From Rouxiella aceris (GTDB lineage: Bacteria; Pseudomonadota; Gammaproteobacteria; Enterobacterales; Enterobacteriaceae): DNA of 64,000 bases. Location of the stretch: assembly GCF_012933545.1 (NCBI RefSeq), contig NZ_JAADJU010000006.1, positions 290,518 through 354,517 of the forward strand. The letters are read 5' to 3'. Position 1 is the first letter of the stretch; every line of letters starts with the position of its first letter. Shown piece after piece: positions 47,098-57,386 of the stretch. The notes beneath the pieces are model-generated. The model was not told the origin of the DNA. It made no database searches and saw only the letters and a program-made list of their open reading frames with translations. The translations under genes were made by a program, and so were the position numbers.

Positions 47098-47228
47098 CAG
47101 ACGGCTGACAAAGCCCGTTATTAGGGAGAGTGCACCGTTGGGGTCGTAGCGGGCTTGCCCGCCGGAGCGCCCTTAGGTGTGCTATGCCCGGGTATCTCGA
47201 TCATCAAGACGACTTTGTCATCAAACTC
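47098..47228 (-). repeat. 131-bp terminator-inserted repeat, full copy at luxS/yfjD
   Basis: This is the reverse orientation relative to the other two full copies, beginning CAGACGGCTGACAAAG and ending CATCAAACTC. Its length is exactly 131 bp and it differs from the rpoS copy at five positions. It is flanked by an exact 20-bp duplication of the terminator stem-loop. Opposite orientation shows that insertion direction is free relative to the genes. Confidence 0.9.
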
Positions 47229-47255
47229 AAGACGCGATTTTCGCGTCTTTTTTAT
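47229..47255 (+). terminator. luxS: Right copy of split luxS/yfjD terminator hairpin (luxS side)
   Basis: The AAGACGCGA/TCGCGTCTT stem with a four-base loop is followed by a T run, giving a standard intrinsic terminator for luxS, now about 175 bases after its stop. Confidence 0.85.
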
Positions 47256-47293
47256 GGGCTGCATTTCAGCGGCAACCGCCAGCAGTGAACGAG

Positions 47294-48577
47294 TTAGTCG
47301 GTGTTGGGGCGTAGTGACTTCAGCGGGCGGACTTTGACCTGCTTGATCATATTGTCCTGTACATCGAGAATTTCCACTTCATAGTTTTCAATTCTCAGAT
47401 GGGTACCGATCTTGGGAATATCTTCCAGGATTTCCAGCAGCATACCGTTGATGGTGCGGGGCCCTTCAATGGGTAAATTCCAGTTAAAAGCCTTGTTCAA
47501 CTCACGCACGTTGGCGCTGCCTTCAATCAATACGGTGCCATCGCTCTGCGGTGTGACCTCTTCGGCCAACGTAGGCGACATTGAGGTGGTAAAGTCCCCG
47601 ACGATCTCTTCGAGAATATCTTCTACCGTCACCAGCCCCTGGATATCGCCATACTCGTCGACCACGATGCCCACTTTCTTTTTATTGCGCTGAAATTTGA
47701 TCAACTGAATATTCAGCGGTGTGCCTTCGGGAACAAAGTAAATCTCGTCAGAGGCGCGTAGCAGGTTCTCTTTGGTGAATTCTCTTTTCTCGGTCATCAG
47801 ACGATAGGCTTCACGCAGTCGCAGCATACCGATAGCGTCATCGAGGGTGTCACGGTAGAGCACAATGCGCCCATGAGGCGAATGCGTCAGCTGGCGAATG
47901 ATAGATTTCCAATCGTCGTTGATATCGATACCGACGATCTCATTACGCGGCACCATGATATCGTCAACGGTGACCTTTTCCAGATCCAGCACCGACAGCA
48001 GCATGTCCTGATTGCGGCGAGAAATCTGCGAGCGTGATTCATTCACAATGGTGCGCAGCTCCTCTTTGCTCATGGCATCGCTGATACTGACATTGGTTTT
48101 AATGCCAATCATGCGCATCAGGATGCGTGACAGGCTATTAAGGATCCACACCAGCGGCAGCATGATTTTTTGCAATGGACGCAATAGCAGACTGCTGGGA
48201 AAGGCGATACGTTCTGGATAGAGGGCGGCGTAAGTCTTGGGCAACACTTCGGCAAACAGCAAAACCACAAAGGTCAGGATACCGGTAGCAATGGCCACGC
48301 CAGCGTCGCCGTAGAGACGAATACCGACAATGGTCGCCAACGCCGAAGCGAGGATATTGACCAGGTTGTTGCCAATCAGCACCAGGCTGATTAACTGGTC
48401 GGGATGTTTAAGTAGTTTTTCAACACGTCGTGCGGCGCGATTTCCCTGCTTGGCCATATGACGTAACCGATAACGATTAAGCGTCATCATTCCCGTTTCC
48501 GACGCTGAAAAATAGCCGGAAACTACCACCATGATAACCAGGATGATAATAAGGGTAGTGGTAGAGACGTGCTCCAA
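47294..48577 (-). CDS. yfjD: CNNM/CorB-family transport protein YfjD
   Basis: A 427-residue membrane protein. The N-terminal CNNM (DUF21) domain has about four membrane segments (TTLIIILVIMVVVSGYFSAS; SLVLIGNNLVNILASALATI). It is followed by two CBS domains (about 200-320; VDDIMVPRNEIVGIDIND, VVDEYGDIQGLVTVEDILEE) and a C-terminal CorC/HlyC domain. Family members are linked to magnesium and cobalt export. It overlaps nothing; ypjD begins 18 bases upstream in the transcript direction, as a two-gene unit. Confidence 0.93.
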   Translation of the reverse strand: MEHVSTTTLIIILVIMVVVSGYFSASETGMMTLNRYRLRHMAKQGNRAARRVEKLLKHPDQLISLVLIGNNLVNILASALATIVGIRLYGDAGVAIATGILTFVVLLFAEVLPKTYAALYPERIAFPSSLLLRPLQKIMLPLVWILNSLSRILMRMIGIKTNVSISDAMSKEELRTIVNESRSQISRRNQDMLLSVLDLEKVTVDDIMVPRNEIVGIDINDDWKSIIRQLTHSPHGRIVLYRDTLDDAIGMLRLREAYRLMTEKREFTKENLLRASDEIYFVPEGTPLNIQLIKFQRNKKKVGIVVDEYGDIQGLVTVEDILEEIVGDFTTSMSPTLAEEVTPQSDGTVLIEGSANVRELNKAFNWNLPIEGPRTINGMLLEILEDIPKIGTHLRIENYEVEILDVQDNMIKQVKVRPLKSLRPNTD

Positions 48578-48595
48578 CGGGTAATTCCTTATTGA

Positions 48596-49387
48596 TTAGT
48601 GAACCATGACTTGCTGAATAAAGCGACTGCCAAAATAGGCCAGTGTCAGCAAGATTGTTCCCGCAATGCTAAACCACACCACGCGGCGACCACGCCAACC
48701 TTCGTGATAGTGTCCCCAAAGCAGAACGATATAAACCACCCACGCCAGAATAGACAGCAGCGCTTTGTCGATGTTCTCCGGGCTGAACATGTTTTCCATG
48801 TAGAACAGGCCGGTACAGAGGGTCAGGGTTAACAAAATGACCCCACCCTGGGTGATATGGAACAGCTTACGTTCAATACTCATTAACGGTGGCATATCGG
48901 CAGAGAATGTCAGTTTTTTGTTTTTTAACTGATAATCGAGCCATGCCAGTTGCAACGCATACAAAGTGGCAATAATCAGCGTGGCGTAGGAAAAGAGTGC
49001 CAACCCGATATGCACCAGCAACCCTTTGCTGGCTTCAAGGTGGGTAATAAATTCGCCGGGCAAAAACGCCACCAGTGCCAGGTTAATCAGGGCAAAACAG
49101 TAAACGACAGGCAAAATAAACCAGCCGCGGCTGCGCGAGGCGACCAGGGTCATTACCGTACAAATGATCAGACTGACAATTGAGCCAATGTTCACCAGGC
49201 TCAGGTTTTGGCCGGTGCTGACATCAAAAATGCGCTGCTCAAGGGTAATGGCATGGCAGATAAGGGCAACAACAGCCGAGAGCAATGCGATGCGCCGATA
49301 GGCCCCATTCTTGCGGATCAAACTGGGAATGATCAGAGAAAGGCTTAACAGATAGGCGATCATGGCGACAAGAGCGAGAGCTGGCAT
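48596..49387 (-). CDS. ypjD: Inner membrane protein YpjD (cytochrome c assembly-like)
   Basis: A 263-residue protein with about eight hydrophobic segments, resembling the CcsA/CcmC fold: ALFSYATLIIATLYALQLAW, KLFHITQGGVILLTLTLCTG, LSILAWVVYIVLLWGHYHEG and WRGRRVVWFSIAG. The heme-handling WGHYHEGWRG region is reminiscent of CcsA, but the true function is not established. It is the first gene of a unit with yfjD and is divergent from ffh. Confidence 0.92.
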   Translation of the reverse strand: MPALALVAMIAYLLSLSLIIPSLIRKNGAYRRIALLSAVVALICHAITLEQRIFDVSTGQNLSLVNIGSIVSLIICTVMTLVASRSRGWFILPVVYCFALINLALVAFLPGEFITHLEASKGLLVHIGLALFSYATLIIATLYALQLAWLDYQLKNKKLTFSADMPPLMSIERKLFHITQGGVILLTLTLCTGLFYMENMFSPENIDKALLSILAWVVYIVLLWGHYHEGWRGRRVVWFSIAGTILLTLAYFGSRFIQQVMVH

Positions 49388-49647
49388 ATTGTGTCATTTG
49401 CGTCGAAAAATGAATGAGAGAGGCAGTATAACGTTACCGGCCTCGTGCTCCAACTACTCTAGGGTTTTTCGCTGTATATCCCCGCGGTTTATCCCATCTC
49501 AGGTGCAACAGGGGGGCCATTTTACCGCCGTGTAGCTACTACTGTAAGCCCGGATAGCGATATCGGGCAGAGATTGTGCATACTTTCGTGTTATAATCCC
49601 GCAATTGTGTCGCCAAGGCGGCCTGTCATTACGTTGAGCCAGAGACG

Positions 49648-51009
49648 ATGTTTGATAATTTAACCGATCGATTGTCGCGCACACTGCGCAATATCAGCGG
49701 CCGTGGGCGGCTGACCGAAGAAAATATTAAAGAAACGCTGCGTGAAGTGCGCATGGCATTGCTGGAGGCCGACGTGGCCTTGCCGGTGGTGCGCGACTTT
49801 ATCAGCCGGGTGAAAGAGGCGGCGGTTGGCCAGGAGGTCAACAAGAGTCTGACCCCGGGGCAAGAGTTTGTCAAAATCGTGCAAAAAGAGCTGGTCACAG
49901 CGATGGGCGAGGCGAACTCTGAGCTGAACCTTGCCGCGCAGCCACCAGCCGTGGTGCTTATGGCCGGTTTGCAAGGGGCGGGTAAAACCACCAGCGTTGC
50001 CAAACTTGCCAAGTTCCTGAAAGAAAAACGCAAGAAAAAAGTATTGGTTGTGTCTGCCGACGTTTATCGTCCGGCGGCGATCAGGCAGCTTGAAACACTG
50101 GCCGAACAGGTCGGAGTGGATTTCTTTGCTTCCGATACCAGCCAGAAACCGATCGATATCGTTAATGCGGCATTACAGCATGCCAAGCTGAAATTCTTTG
50201 ATGTGCTGCTGGTGGATACCGCCGGTCGTTTGCACGTTGATGAAGCGATGATGGACGAAATCAAACAGGTTCACGCGGCCATCAAGCCGGTTGAAACGCT
50301 GTTTGTGGTCGATGCCATGACCGGTCAGGATGCGGCGAATACCGCCAAGGCCTTTAACGAAGCGCTGCCATTGACCGGGGTGATCCTCACCAAGGTGGAT
50401 GGTGATGCCCGCGGTGGTGCGGCGCTGTCAATTCGCCATATTACCGGCAAGCCAATCAAATTCCTGGGTATGGGTGAAAAAACCGATGCCCTTGAGCCTT
50501 TCCATCCCGATCGCGTCGCATCGCGTATTCTGGGAATGGGCGATGTGCTGTCGCTGATCGAAGATATCGAAAGCAAAGTCGATCGCGCTCAGGCCGAGAA
50601 ATTGGCCAACAAGATGAAAAAGGGCGGCGGCTTTGACCTCACCGATTTCCTCGATCAGCTCAAGCAAATGCGCAACATGGGTGGCATGGCCAGCATGATG
50701 AGCAAACTGCCTGGCGTGGGTCAGTTGCCTGACAACGTCAAGTCACAGATGGATGACAAGGTGCTGGTGCGTATGGAAGCGATCATCAACTCCATGACGC
50801 TCAAAGAGCGCGCCAAGCCAGAAATTATCAAGGGTTCCCGCAAGCGCCGTATTGCGCTGGGGGCCGGCATGCAAGTGCAAGACGTCAATAAGCTGCTTAA
50901 ACAGTTTGATGATATGCAGCGTATGATGAAGAAAATGAAGAACGGCGGTATGGCTAAAATGATGCGTGGCATGAAAGGTATGATGCCACCGGGTTTTCCA
51001 GGCCGTTAA
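49648..51009 (+). CDS. ffh: Signal recognition particle protein Ffh
   Basis: A 453-residue GTPase that, with 4.5S RNA, delivers nascent inner-membrane proteins to FtsY. The N domain (RTLRNISGRGRLTEENIKET) is followed by the G domain with P-loop GLQGAGKTTSVAKLAKFL near residue 104, DTAGRLHVDEAMMDE and TKVDGDARGGAALS. The C-terminal M domain is methionine-rich (MQRMMKKMKNGGMAKMMRGM) for signal-peptide binding. The length equals E. coli Ffh. Confidence 0.98.
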   Translation: MFDNLTDRLSRTLRNISGRGRLTEENIKETLREVRMALLEADVALPVVRDFISRVKEAAVGQEVNKSLTPGQEFVKIVQKELVTAMGEANSELNLAAQPPAVVLMAGLQGAGKTTSVAKLAKFLKEKRKKKVLVVSADVYRPAAIRQLETLAEQVGVDFFASDTSQKPIDIVNAALQHAKLKFFDVLLVDTAGRLHVDEAMMDEIKQVHAAIKPVETLFVVDAMTGQDAANTAKAFNEALPLTGVILTKVDGDARGGAALSIRHITGKPIKFLGMGEKTDALEPFHPDRVASRILGMGDVLSLIEDIESKVDRAQAEKLANKMKKGGGFDLTDFLDQLKQMRNMGGMASMMSKLPGVGQLPDNVKSQMDDKVLVRMEAIINSMTLKERAKPEIIKGSRKRRIALGAGMQVQDVNKLLKQFDDMQRMMKKMKNGGMAKMMRGMKGMMPPGFPGR

Positions 51010-51084
51010 TCGTCGTTCAACATGATAATAAGTACCGTAAATTTATCGGCACAAAAAGTAGTTTGAGCTAATAGACGCTTTCGA

Positions 51085-51112
51085 TTGCTTTTTGCGCCAA
51101 AATGAGTAAAAT
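51085..51112 (+). promoter_or_regulatory. Candidate promoter of the rpsP-rimM-trmD-rplS operon
   Basis: TTGCTT (51085-51090) and TAAAAT (51107-51112) are spaced by 16 bases and followed by a TTTTCGGGC discriminator. The position about 80 bases upstream of the rpsP ATG, ahead of a leader hairpin, fits. The assignment is by consensus only. Confidence 0.4.
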
Positions 51113-51131
51113 TTTCGGGCTTTTTATATTG

Positions 51132-51171
51132 CAACCAGACCCCGTTCCCCGATGGGGTCTGGTTGTTTTAT
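51132..51171 (+). terminator. Leader hairpin/attenuator before rpsP
   Basis: A 12-bp stem CAACCAGACCCC/GGGGTCTGGTTG with a ten-base loop is followed by TTTTATT, ending 18 bases before the rpsP ATG. It may be a terminator of ffh transcription placed downstream of the operon promoter, thus acting as an attenuator, or it may be a leader element sensed by a translation factor. Confidence 0.7.
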
Positions 51172-51188
51172 TAACTAAAGAGGATGTT

Positions 51189-51437
51189 ATGGTAACAATT
51201 CGTTTGGCACGTGGCGGCGCTAAAAAGCGTCCGTTTTATCAAGTAGTAGTGACCGACAGCCGCAACGCTCGTGATGGTCGCTTTATCGAACGCGTAGGTT
51301 TCTTCAACCCATTGGCTTCTGGCCAGGCTGAAGCACTGCGTCTGGACCTGGATCGTATTGCCCACTGGCAAGAACTGGGTGCAACCGTTTCTGATCGCGT
51401 ATCTTCGCTGATCAAAGACGCTAAGAAAGCAGCTTAA
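51189..51437 (+). CDS. rpsP: 30S ribosomal protein S16
   Basis: An 82-residue small-subunit protein ([28 protein letters not shown]) needed for 30S assembly. The ATG at 51189 follows AAGAGGATG; an upstream extension of the frame across the leader hairpin is rejected. It is first of rpsP-rimM-trmD-rplS. Confidence 0.98.
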   Translation: MVTIRLARGGAKKRPFYQVVVTDSRNARDGRFIERVGFFNPLASGQAEALRLDLDRIAHWQELGATVSDRVSSLIKDAKKAA

Positions 51438-51455
51438 TCTGTCGCGGTGGTGGCA

Positions 51456-52004
51456 ATGAGCAAGCAACTCAATCCAGTGACGCCCGAAGAACCTATTGTT
51501 CTTGGTAAAATGGGCTCAACATACGGTATTCGCGGTTGGCTCAGAGTGTTTTCATCCACCGAAGACGCCGAAAGCATTTTCGAATACCAGCCTTGGTTCA
51601 TCCAACAGGCCGGTAAGTGGCAAGCTGTAGAGCTGGAAGGCTGGAAGCGCCACAATCAGGACCTGATCATCAAAGTCAAAGGCGTTGACGATCGGGAGGC
51701 GGCCAATCTGCTCACTAATCGCGAGATTGTGGTGGATTCACGCCAACTGCCAGACCTGAGCGAGGGTGATTACTACTGGAAAGACCTTTTTGGTTGCCAG
51801 GTAGTAACAACCACCGGTTATGAACTGGGTAAAGTCATTGATATGATGGAAACCGGTTCTAACGATGTGATGGTAGTGAAAGCAGGCCTGAAAGATGCAT
51901 TCGGAATCAAGGAACGGTTGATTCCGTTCCTCGATGGGCAGGTTATCAAGAAAGTCGATCTCACTGCTCAATTAATTGAAGTAGATTGGGATCCTGGTTT
52001 TTGA
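51456..52004 (+). CDS. rimM: Ribosome maturation factor RimM
   Basis: A 182-residue 30S assembly factor acting on the head domain. The N-terminal RimM barrel has [19 protein letters not shown] near residue 15. The C-terminal PRC-barrel has [20 protein letters not shown] and [17 protein letters not shown], ending IEVDWDPGF. The start is ATG 51456; GTG three codons before is an alternative. Confidence 0.97.
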   Translation: MSKQLNPVTPEEPIVLGKMGSTYGIRGWLRVFSSTEDAESIFEYQPWFIQQAGKWQAVELEGWKRHNQDLIIKVKGVDDREAANLLTNREIVVDSRQLPDLSEGDYYWKDLFGCQVVTTTGYELGKVIDMMETGSNDVMVVKAGLKDAFGIKERLIPFLDGQVIKKVDLTAQLIEVDWDPGF

Positions 52005-52070
52005 CCTCCGTAATGTCTACTTGTGTAGACACCCGAAGGCTGAGTGGAACGCTGTTATGAGGATTAGGCT

Positions 52071-52838
52071 ATGTGGATCGGTATAGTTAGCCTTTTTCCT
52101 GAGATGTTCCGCGCAATCACCGATTACGGGGTAACTGGCCGGGCAGTAAAGAATGGCCTGCTGAGCGTAGAATGCTGGAGTCCTCGTGACTTCGCCTACG
52201 ATCGGCATCGTACCGTGGACGAACGCCCTTACGGCGGCGGCCCGGGAATGCTGATGATGGTGCAACCTTTACGGGATGCTATTCATACAGCTAAAGCAGC
52301 GGCAGGCGAAGGCGTGAAAGTGATTTATCTTTCACCTCAAGGGCGCAAACTTGACCAACAAGGCGTTTGCGAACTGGCGACTTACCAGAAAATTGTTCTG
52401 GTTTGCGGTCGCTATGAAGGGATCGACGAGCGCTTAATCAAAACCGAAATTGACGAAGAATGGTCAATTGGCGATTACGTGCTTAGCGGTGGTGAGTTAC
52501 CAGCTATGACATTGATTGATTCAGTCTCCCGCTTTATACCGGGCGTTCTGGGTCATCATGCTTCGGCAGAAGAAGATTCTTTCGCCGATGGATTACTGGA
52601 TTGTCCCCATTATACCCGCCCTGAAGTGTTGGAAGGCATGGAGGTCCCGTCAGTGTTATTGTCGGGCAATCATGCAGAAATACGTCGCTGGCGTTTGAAG
52701 CAGTCGCTGGGTCGTACCTGGCTTAGAAGACCTGAACTTCTGGAAAACCTAGCTCTGACTGACGAGCAACAGGTGTTGCTGAAAGAGTTCCAACGGGAAC
52801 ATCGAATCAGACAACAAGACTATGAAGGGAATGTTTGA
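52071..52838 (+). CDS. trmD: tRNA (guanine-N1)-methyltransferase
   Basis: A 255-residue SPOUT methyltransferase that makes m1G37 next to the anticodon and prevents frameshifting. It starts [20 protein letters not shown]. The trefoil-knot SAM site is in [15 protein letters not shown] and [20 protein letters not shown]. The length equals the E. coli enzyme. Confidence 0.98.
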   Translation: MWIGIVSLFPEMFRAITDYGVTGRAVKNGLLSVECWSPRDFAYDRHRTVDERPYGGGPGMLMMVQPLRDAIHTAKAAAGEGVKVIYLSPQGRKLDQQGVCELATYQKIVLVCGRYEGIDERLIKTEIDEEWSIGDYVLSGGELPAMTLIDSVSRFIPGVLGHHASAEEDSFADGLLDCPHYTRPEVLEGMEVPSVLLSGNHAEIRRWRLKQSLGRTWLRRPELLENLALTDEQQVLLKEFQREHRIRQQDYEGNV

Positions 52839-52877
52839 GCATTATGCCAAGCGTTTCCGAACTATCAGTTTACCTAG

Positions 52878-53255
<378 letters not shown>

Positions 53256-53270
53256 CATTCTCATGTTATA

Positions 53271-53301
53271 TAACGGCCCGCTTGCGGGCCGTTTTTTTTT
53301 G
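53271..53301 (+). terminator. rplS: rplS operon terminator
   Basis: The stem AACGGCCCGC/GCGGGCCGTT with a two- to four-base loop is followed by nine T. It begins about 16 bases after the rplS stop. Confidence 0.93.
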
Positions 53302-53484
53302 CCTGGAGAAAAGCCCAGCGGGACGAAACTTGACCATGATACCCATGAGTGTAATGTAATGTGTACACCTCTCTTTGCGACTTATAGATTATCTGCCATC
53401 TAATTATCATTTATTTCTTATGTAATACGCTGTTTTTAGTGGTTTAATTTTTTAACCTCTTCTTTTTCGCCACTCTTTGTGGAT

Positions 53485-53530
53485 TTGGTACTGTAAAGTT
53501 TACACTCTTCGATTGAAAAGTTTACAGCCT
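53485..53530 (+). promoter_or_regulatory. Candidate TyrR operator region of aroF-tyrA
   Basis: Two copies of AAAGTTTACA (53495-53504 and 53517-53526) lie 22 bases apart, two helical turns. The first is within GTACTGTAAAGTTTAC, which has the G-N14-C spacing of a TyrR box; the second is a weaker half-match (TTGAAAAGTTTACA). TyrR represses aroF-tyrA with tyrosine in E. coli, and tandem boxes are found there too. The core promoter was not resolved. Confidence 0.6.
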
Positions 53531-53597
53531 ATGGTATGGTGGTCCCCAGATGCTGATACAGCAGCAGACCAATTCAAATTTATTGTGGATAGCCATC

Positions 53598-54674
53598 ATG
53601 CAAAAAGACGCGTTGAACAATGTGCACATTAGTGCCGAACAAATACTGATCACTCCTGAAGAGCTGAAAAACAAATTCCCGTTAAGCGAAAACAATGAGC
53701 AGAGCATTGCGCAGTCGCGCCAGGCGATCGCTGATATCGTGCAGGGGCGTGACCCGCGTTTGCTGGTGGTTTGTGGTCCTTGCTCGATCCACGATCTCGA
53801 CGCGGCACTGGATTATGCTCGTCGTTTAAAAACCCTTTCAGCAGAGCTCAGCGACAGTCTGTATATTGTGATGCGCGTCTACTTCGAAAAACCACGTACC
53901 ACCGTGGGCTGGAAAGGGCTGATCAACGACCCGCATATGGATGGTACCTTTGACGTAGAAGCCGGTTTGCATATTGCCCGTAACCTGCTGCTGCAATTGG
54001 TCAGCATGGGGATGCCGCTGGCTACCGAAGCGCTGGATCCCAACAGTCCGCAATACCTCGGCGATCTGTTTAGCTGGTCGGCGATTGGTGCCCGTACTAC
54101 CGAGTCGCAAACTCACCGTGAAATGGCCTCAGGTTTGTCGATGCCGGTAGGTTTCAAGAACGGTACCGACGGCAGCCTGGGCACAGCCATTAACGCCATG
54201 CGCGCGGCGGCGATGCCACACCGTTTTGTGGGGATTAATCAGGCTGGACAGGTTTGTCTGCTGCAGACGCAGGGCAATCCGGATGGTCACGTTATCCTGC
54301 GCGGTGGCAAGACACCAAATTACAGTGCAGAAGATGTTCAGGCCTGTGAAAAACAGATGCAGGATGCGGGACTCCGTCCTTCCTTGATGATAGATTGCAG
54401 CCATGGCAACTCAAATAAAGACTATCGCCGCCAGCCGCTGGTTGCCGAATCGGCTGTCAGCCAGATCAAAGCCGGTAACCGTTCAATCACCGGTCTGATG
54501 CTGGAGAGCAATATCGAGGAAGGCAGTCAATCTTCCGAGCAACCGCGCGCGGCAATGCGCTACGGTGTCTCGGTGACCGATGCCTGCATCGATTGGCAGA
54601 CCACGGAAACCTTGCTGCGTAACATGCATCAGGAATTGGGCAGCGTACTGGCGGCACGAATTTCAGGAGAATAA
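53598..54674 (+). CDS. aroF: 3-deoxy-7-phosphoheptulonate synthase, Tyr-sensitive
   Basis: A 358-residue DAHP synthase, the first step of aromatic amino acid synthesis. It starts [20 protein letters not shown], which is closest to E. coli AroF rather than AroG or Aro[31 protein letters not shown] and [15 protein letters not shown] hold PEP and metal sites. ATG 53598 is used; the upstream in-frame extension overlaps the operator region. It is seven bases from tyrA. Confidence 0.97.
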   Translation: MQKDALNNVHISAEQILITPEELKNKFPLSENNEQSIAQSRQAIADIVQGRDPRLLVVCGPCSIHDLDAALDYARRLKTLSAELSDSLYIVMRVYFEKPRTTVGWKGLINDPHMDGTFDVEAGLHIARNLLLQLVSMGMPLATEALDPNSPQYLGDLFSWSAIGARTTESQTHREMASGLSMPVGFKNGTDGSLGTAINAMRAAAMPHRFVGINQAGQVCLLQTQGNPDGHVILRGGKTPNYSAEDVQACEKQMQDAGLRPSLMIDCSHGNSNKDYRRQPLVAESAVSQIKAGNRSITGLMLESNIEEGSQSSEQPRAAMRYGVSVTDACIDWQTTETLLRNMHQELGSVLAARISGE

Positions 54675-54681
54675 AGCGTTT

Positions 54682-55803
54682 ATGGTGGCTGAACTTAATA
54701 CATTACGTGACCAGATTGATGAGGTCGACAAAGCGTTGTTGGATCTTTTAGCCAGGCGTTTGCATCTGGTTGCGGAAGTGGGCGAAGTGAAGAGCCGCTA
54801 TGGCTTGCCAATTTATGTGCCTGAGCGTGAAGCTGCCATGTTGGCTTCACGCCGACATGAGGCGGAAAACCTCGGTGTACCCGCTGACTTGATTGAAGAT
54901 GTCTTGCGGCGGGTAATGCGCGAATCCTATTCCAGCGAAAACGATAAAGGATTTAAAACCCTGCATCCGGCGTTGCGCCCGGTGGTAATTGTCGGTGGCA
55001 ATGGCCAAATGGGCCGTCTGTTCACCCGCATGTTGCAGCTGTCCGGCTATCAGGTCAAGTCGCTGGAGACCGATGATTGGCCGCAGGCAGAAACCCTGCT
55101 GGCCGATGCCGGTATGGTGATTGTCAGCGTACCTATCCATCTGACTGAAGAAGTGATTGCGCGCCTGCCCACGTTGCCGCAGGACTGCATTCTGGTGGAT
55201 CTCGCCTCGGTGAAAAACAAACCGTTACAGGCGATGCTGGCCGCCCACGAAGGCCCGGTATTGGGGTTGCACCCGATGTTTGGTCCTGATGTTGGCAGTC
55301 TGGCCAAGCAGGTAGTGGTGTACTGTGACGGACGGGAACCCGAAGCCTATCAGTGGTTGCTGGAGCAATTACAGGTTTGGGGGGCGCGTTTGCATAAAAG
55401 CAGCGCCGTCGAGCACGATCAGAATATGGCCTTTATTCAGGCACTGCGCCATTTTGCGACCTTTGCTTACGGTATGCATCTTTGCGAAGAAAACGTCGAG
55501 ATTGAGCAGTTGCTGGCGCTATCTTCACCGATCTACCGGCTGGAGTTGGCGATGGTGGGGCGTCTGTTTGCCCAGGATCCGCAGCTTTATGCCGACATTA
55601 TTATGTCGTCAGAGAATAATTTGGCGCTAATCAAACGTTACTATCAACGATTTGGCGATGCGCTGGCCCTGCTGGAAACAGGCAACAAGCAGGCATTTAT
55701 CGACAAGTTTACCCAGGTTGAGCACTGGTTTGGCGATTATGCGCCACGCTTCCTCAAAGAGAGTGGGGCGCTGCTGCGTCAGGCGAACGATAATCGTCGT
55801 TAG
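54682..55803 (+). CDS. tyrA: Chorismate mutase/prephenate dehydrogenase (T-protein)
   Basis: A 373-residue bifunctional enzyme of tyrosine synthesis. The N-terminal chorismate mutase covers about residues 1-90 ([20 protein letters not shown]). The NAD-dependent prephenate dehydrogenase follows with [17 protein letters not shown] near 102, [11 protein letters not shown] and [15 protein letters not shown]. It is cotranscribed with aroF and convergent with pheA. Confidence 0.97.
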   Translation: MVAELNTLRDQIDEVDKALLDLLARRLHLVAEVGEVKSRYGLPIYVPEREAAMLASRRHEAENLGVPADLIEDVLRRVMRESYSSENDKGFKTLHPALRPVVIVGGNGQMGRLFTRMLQLSGYQVKSLETDDWPQAETLLADAGMVIVSVPIHLTEEVIARLPTLPQDCILVDLASVKNKPLQAMLAAHEGPVLGLHPMFGPDVGSLAKQVVVYCDGREPEAYQWLLEQLQVWGARLHKSSAVEHDQNMAFIQALRHFATFAYGMHLCEENVEIEQLLALSSPIYRLELAMVGRLFAQDPQLYADIIMSSENNLALIKRYYQRFGDALALLETGNKQAFIDKFTQVEHWFGDYAPRFLKESGALLRQANDNRR

Positions 55804-55829
55804 TCCACCCAACAGTGAGAGCAATGAAC

Positions 55830-55868
55830 AAGGCCAGACGTTAATCAAACGTCATGGCCTTTTTTATT
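55830..55868. terminator. Bidirectional terminator between tyrA and pheA
   Basis: The AAGGCCATGACGTTTGATT/... palindrome (arms AAGGCC-AGACGTT and AACGTC-ATGGCCTT) is followed by T on the plus strand and preceded by sequence with A on the other. It lies between the two convergent stop codons. No repeat insertion is present. Confidence 0.75.
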
Positions 55869-55870
55869 AT

Positions 55871-57028
55871 TTATTCCGGGTTAACGGCAACGACGTTTTC
55901 GCTGGGATAGCAGCCCAACACTTTCAGTGAACGGGTGATTGGGCTGAGGTTACGCAAGGCGTTTTGCATCTCGACTGAGCGCAGATTGGCCTGCACATCG
56001 ACATAAAACATCTCTTCCCACGGATTACCGTTAATTGGGCGTGATTCCAGCTTGCTCATAATGATCCCCTGCTCACGGAACACCATCAGCGCATCAACCA
56101 GCGCACCGGCCTGCTGACCGGTAGCCATAATCAGCGTGGTTTTTGCCGGTACCTGCTCGGTGACTTCAATGGCTTTTCTGGCCAGCACAATAAAGCGGGT
56201 GATATTTTGTTTCTGATTGGCCAGATCGTGTTCCAGCACCTGCAGGTTATACAGCGCACCACCGGCTTCGCTGCCGAGGGCGGCAACTTTCGGCGATTTT
56301 GCCGCGGCGACTTTTTCCATGGCGGCGGCGGTGCTTTCACAATATTCAATTTTCCAGTGGGGAAAACGATTGATAAATTGGCTGCACTGCTGGAAAGGCT
56401 GCGGATGGCTGTATACCGTCTCAATTTGCGCCAGGTCGCTATCGGTGGCCACTAACACGCAGTGATTGATGGTATTGGTCAACTCGCCCACGATGGAGAG
56501 ACTGGTGTGTTGCAACAGGTCATAGACGTCGTTAATCGAACCGGAGCTGGTGTTCTCGATAGGCAATACGGCGTAATCGGCCTGGCCGGTTTCCACCTGA
56601 GTAAAGATATCCTGAAACTTCAGGCAGCCACACTCAATAAATTGCTCAAAATGGCGGGCGGCATACTGACGGGCAGCCAGGTGCGAGTAAGAGCCTTTCG
56701 GGCCAAGAAACGCAATGCGCGCTGAACTGGATGCGGTGTTATTCAAATGCTGTTGCAGCAACGCCTGTTGGGTCAGCACCGAGTCTTCAATAATCAGCTG
56801 ATAGATGCGGGTGATATAGCTACCGTCAAGATGGTGTTTTTTGCCTTCAATAATCAACCTGTTGAGAAGTTCGCGTTCACGATCGATATCACGGATCGGC
56901 CGATGGCTATGCATTTTGGTCTGGGCGACTTCCACCGCCAGGCCACGTCTTTCAGCCAGCAGGGCCAGTAGTTTTATATCCAGGGTACTAATGCGCTCAC
57001 GCAGGTCCAGTAAAGGGTTGTCACTCAT
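55871..57028 (-). CDS. pheA: Chorismate mutase/prephenate dehydratase (P-protein)
   Basis: A 385-residue bifunctional enzyme of phenylalanine synthesis. The chorismate mutase domain covers about residues 1-90 ([20 protein letters not shown]), prephenate dehydratase about 104-285 ([38 protein letters not shown]). The C-terminal ACT regulatory domain has [10 protein letters not shown] and [10 protein letters not shown], the phenylalanine-binding motifs. It is controlled by the attenuator and pheL leader upstream. Confidence 0.97.
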   Translation of the reverse strand: MSDNPLLDLRERISTLDIKLLALLAERRGLAVEVAQTKMHSHRPIRDIDRERELLNRLIIEGKKHHLDGSYITRIYQLIIEDSVLTQQALLQQHLNNTASSSARIAFLGPKGSYSHLAARQYAARHFEQFIECGCLKFQDIFTQVETGQADYAVLPIENTSSGSINDVYDLLQHTSLSIVGELTNTINHCVLVATDSDLAQIETVYSHPQPFQQCSQFINRFPHWKIEYCESTAAAMEKVAAAKSPKVAALGSEAGGALYNLQVLEHDLANQKQNITRFIVLARKAIEVTEQVPAKTTLIMATGQQAGALVDALMVFREQGIIMSKLESRPINGNPWEEMFYVDVQANLRSVEMQNALRNLSPITRSLKVLGCYPSENVVAVNPE

Positions 57029-57103
57029 CGGGTATGCCTTTTAATTGTCGGTTCCGAAGGCGGTAAGCGCTTCAGATGGGCTGTCTAACAATATTGCAGA
57101 TAT

Positions 57104-57131
57104 AAAAAAAGCCTCCTGATTCAGGAGGCTT
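57104..57131 (-). terminator. pheA attenuator terminator
   Basis: On the minus strand AGCCTCCTGA-ATCAGGAGGCT is followed by TTTTTTT, between pheL and pheA. Upstream segments (around 57140-57175, GAATGCGAAG and its partners) can form the alternative antiterminator pairings expected of Phe attenuation. Confidence 0.92.
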
Positions 57132-57178
57132 GGTTGTTCGTCTTCGCATTCTTTCTTATACGACGAAACGCCTCCCAG

Positions 57179-57226
57179 TCAGGGGAAGGTAAAAAAGAAT
57201 GCGAAGAAAAACGGTTTCAGGTTCAT
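57179..57226 (-). CDS. pheL: pheA leader peptide
   Basis: A 15-residue leader [15 protein letters not shown] with seven phenylalanines, closely matching E. coli pheL ([15 protein letters not shown]). Ribosome stalling at the Phe codons when charged tRNA-Phe is scarce prevents the terminator at 57104-57131 and lets pheA be transcribed. Confidence 0.95.
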   Translation of the reverse strand: [15 protein letters not shown]

Positions 57227-57259
57227 ATCAGTTTATCGCTTATAAAAACGTAGGCCTTT

Positions 57260-57289
57260 AAAGTAACCTCTGGCTTTTCCCTCTGTCAA
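57260..57289 (-). promoter_or_regulatory. pheL-pheA promoter
   Basis: On the minus strand a consensus TTGACA (57289-57284) is followed 18 bases on by TACTTT (57265-57260). It lies about 35 bases before the pheL start, as expected. Confidence 0.7.
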
Positions 57290-57308
57290 TCAAATTTGCC
57301 AGCCAGCA

Positions 57309-57341
57309 AAAAACAAACGCGCCCGAATGAGCGCGTTTGTC
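57309..57341 (-). terminator. raiA: raiA terminator
   Basis: On the minus strand ACAAACGCGC/GCGCGTTTGT with an eight-base loop is followed by TTTTTTGC. It lies about 45 bases after the raiA stop. Confidence 0.85.
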
Positions 57342-57386
57342 TGGGTTACTGCCGTTGATAACCATGTTGTTTGCGGGAACGAGGGA

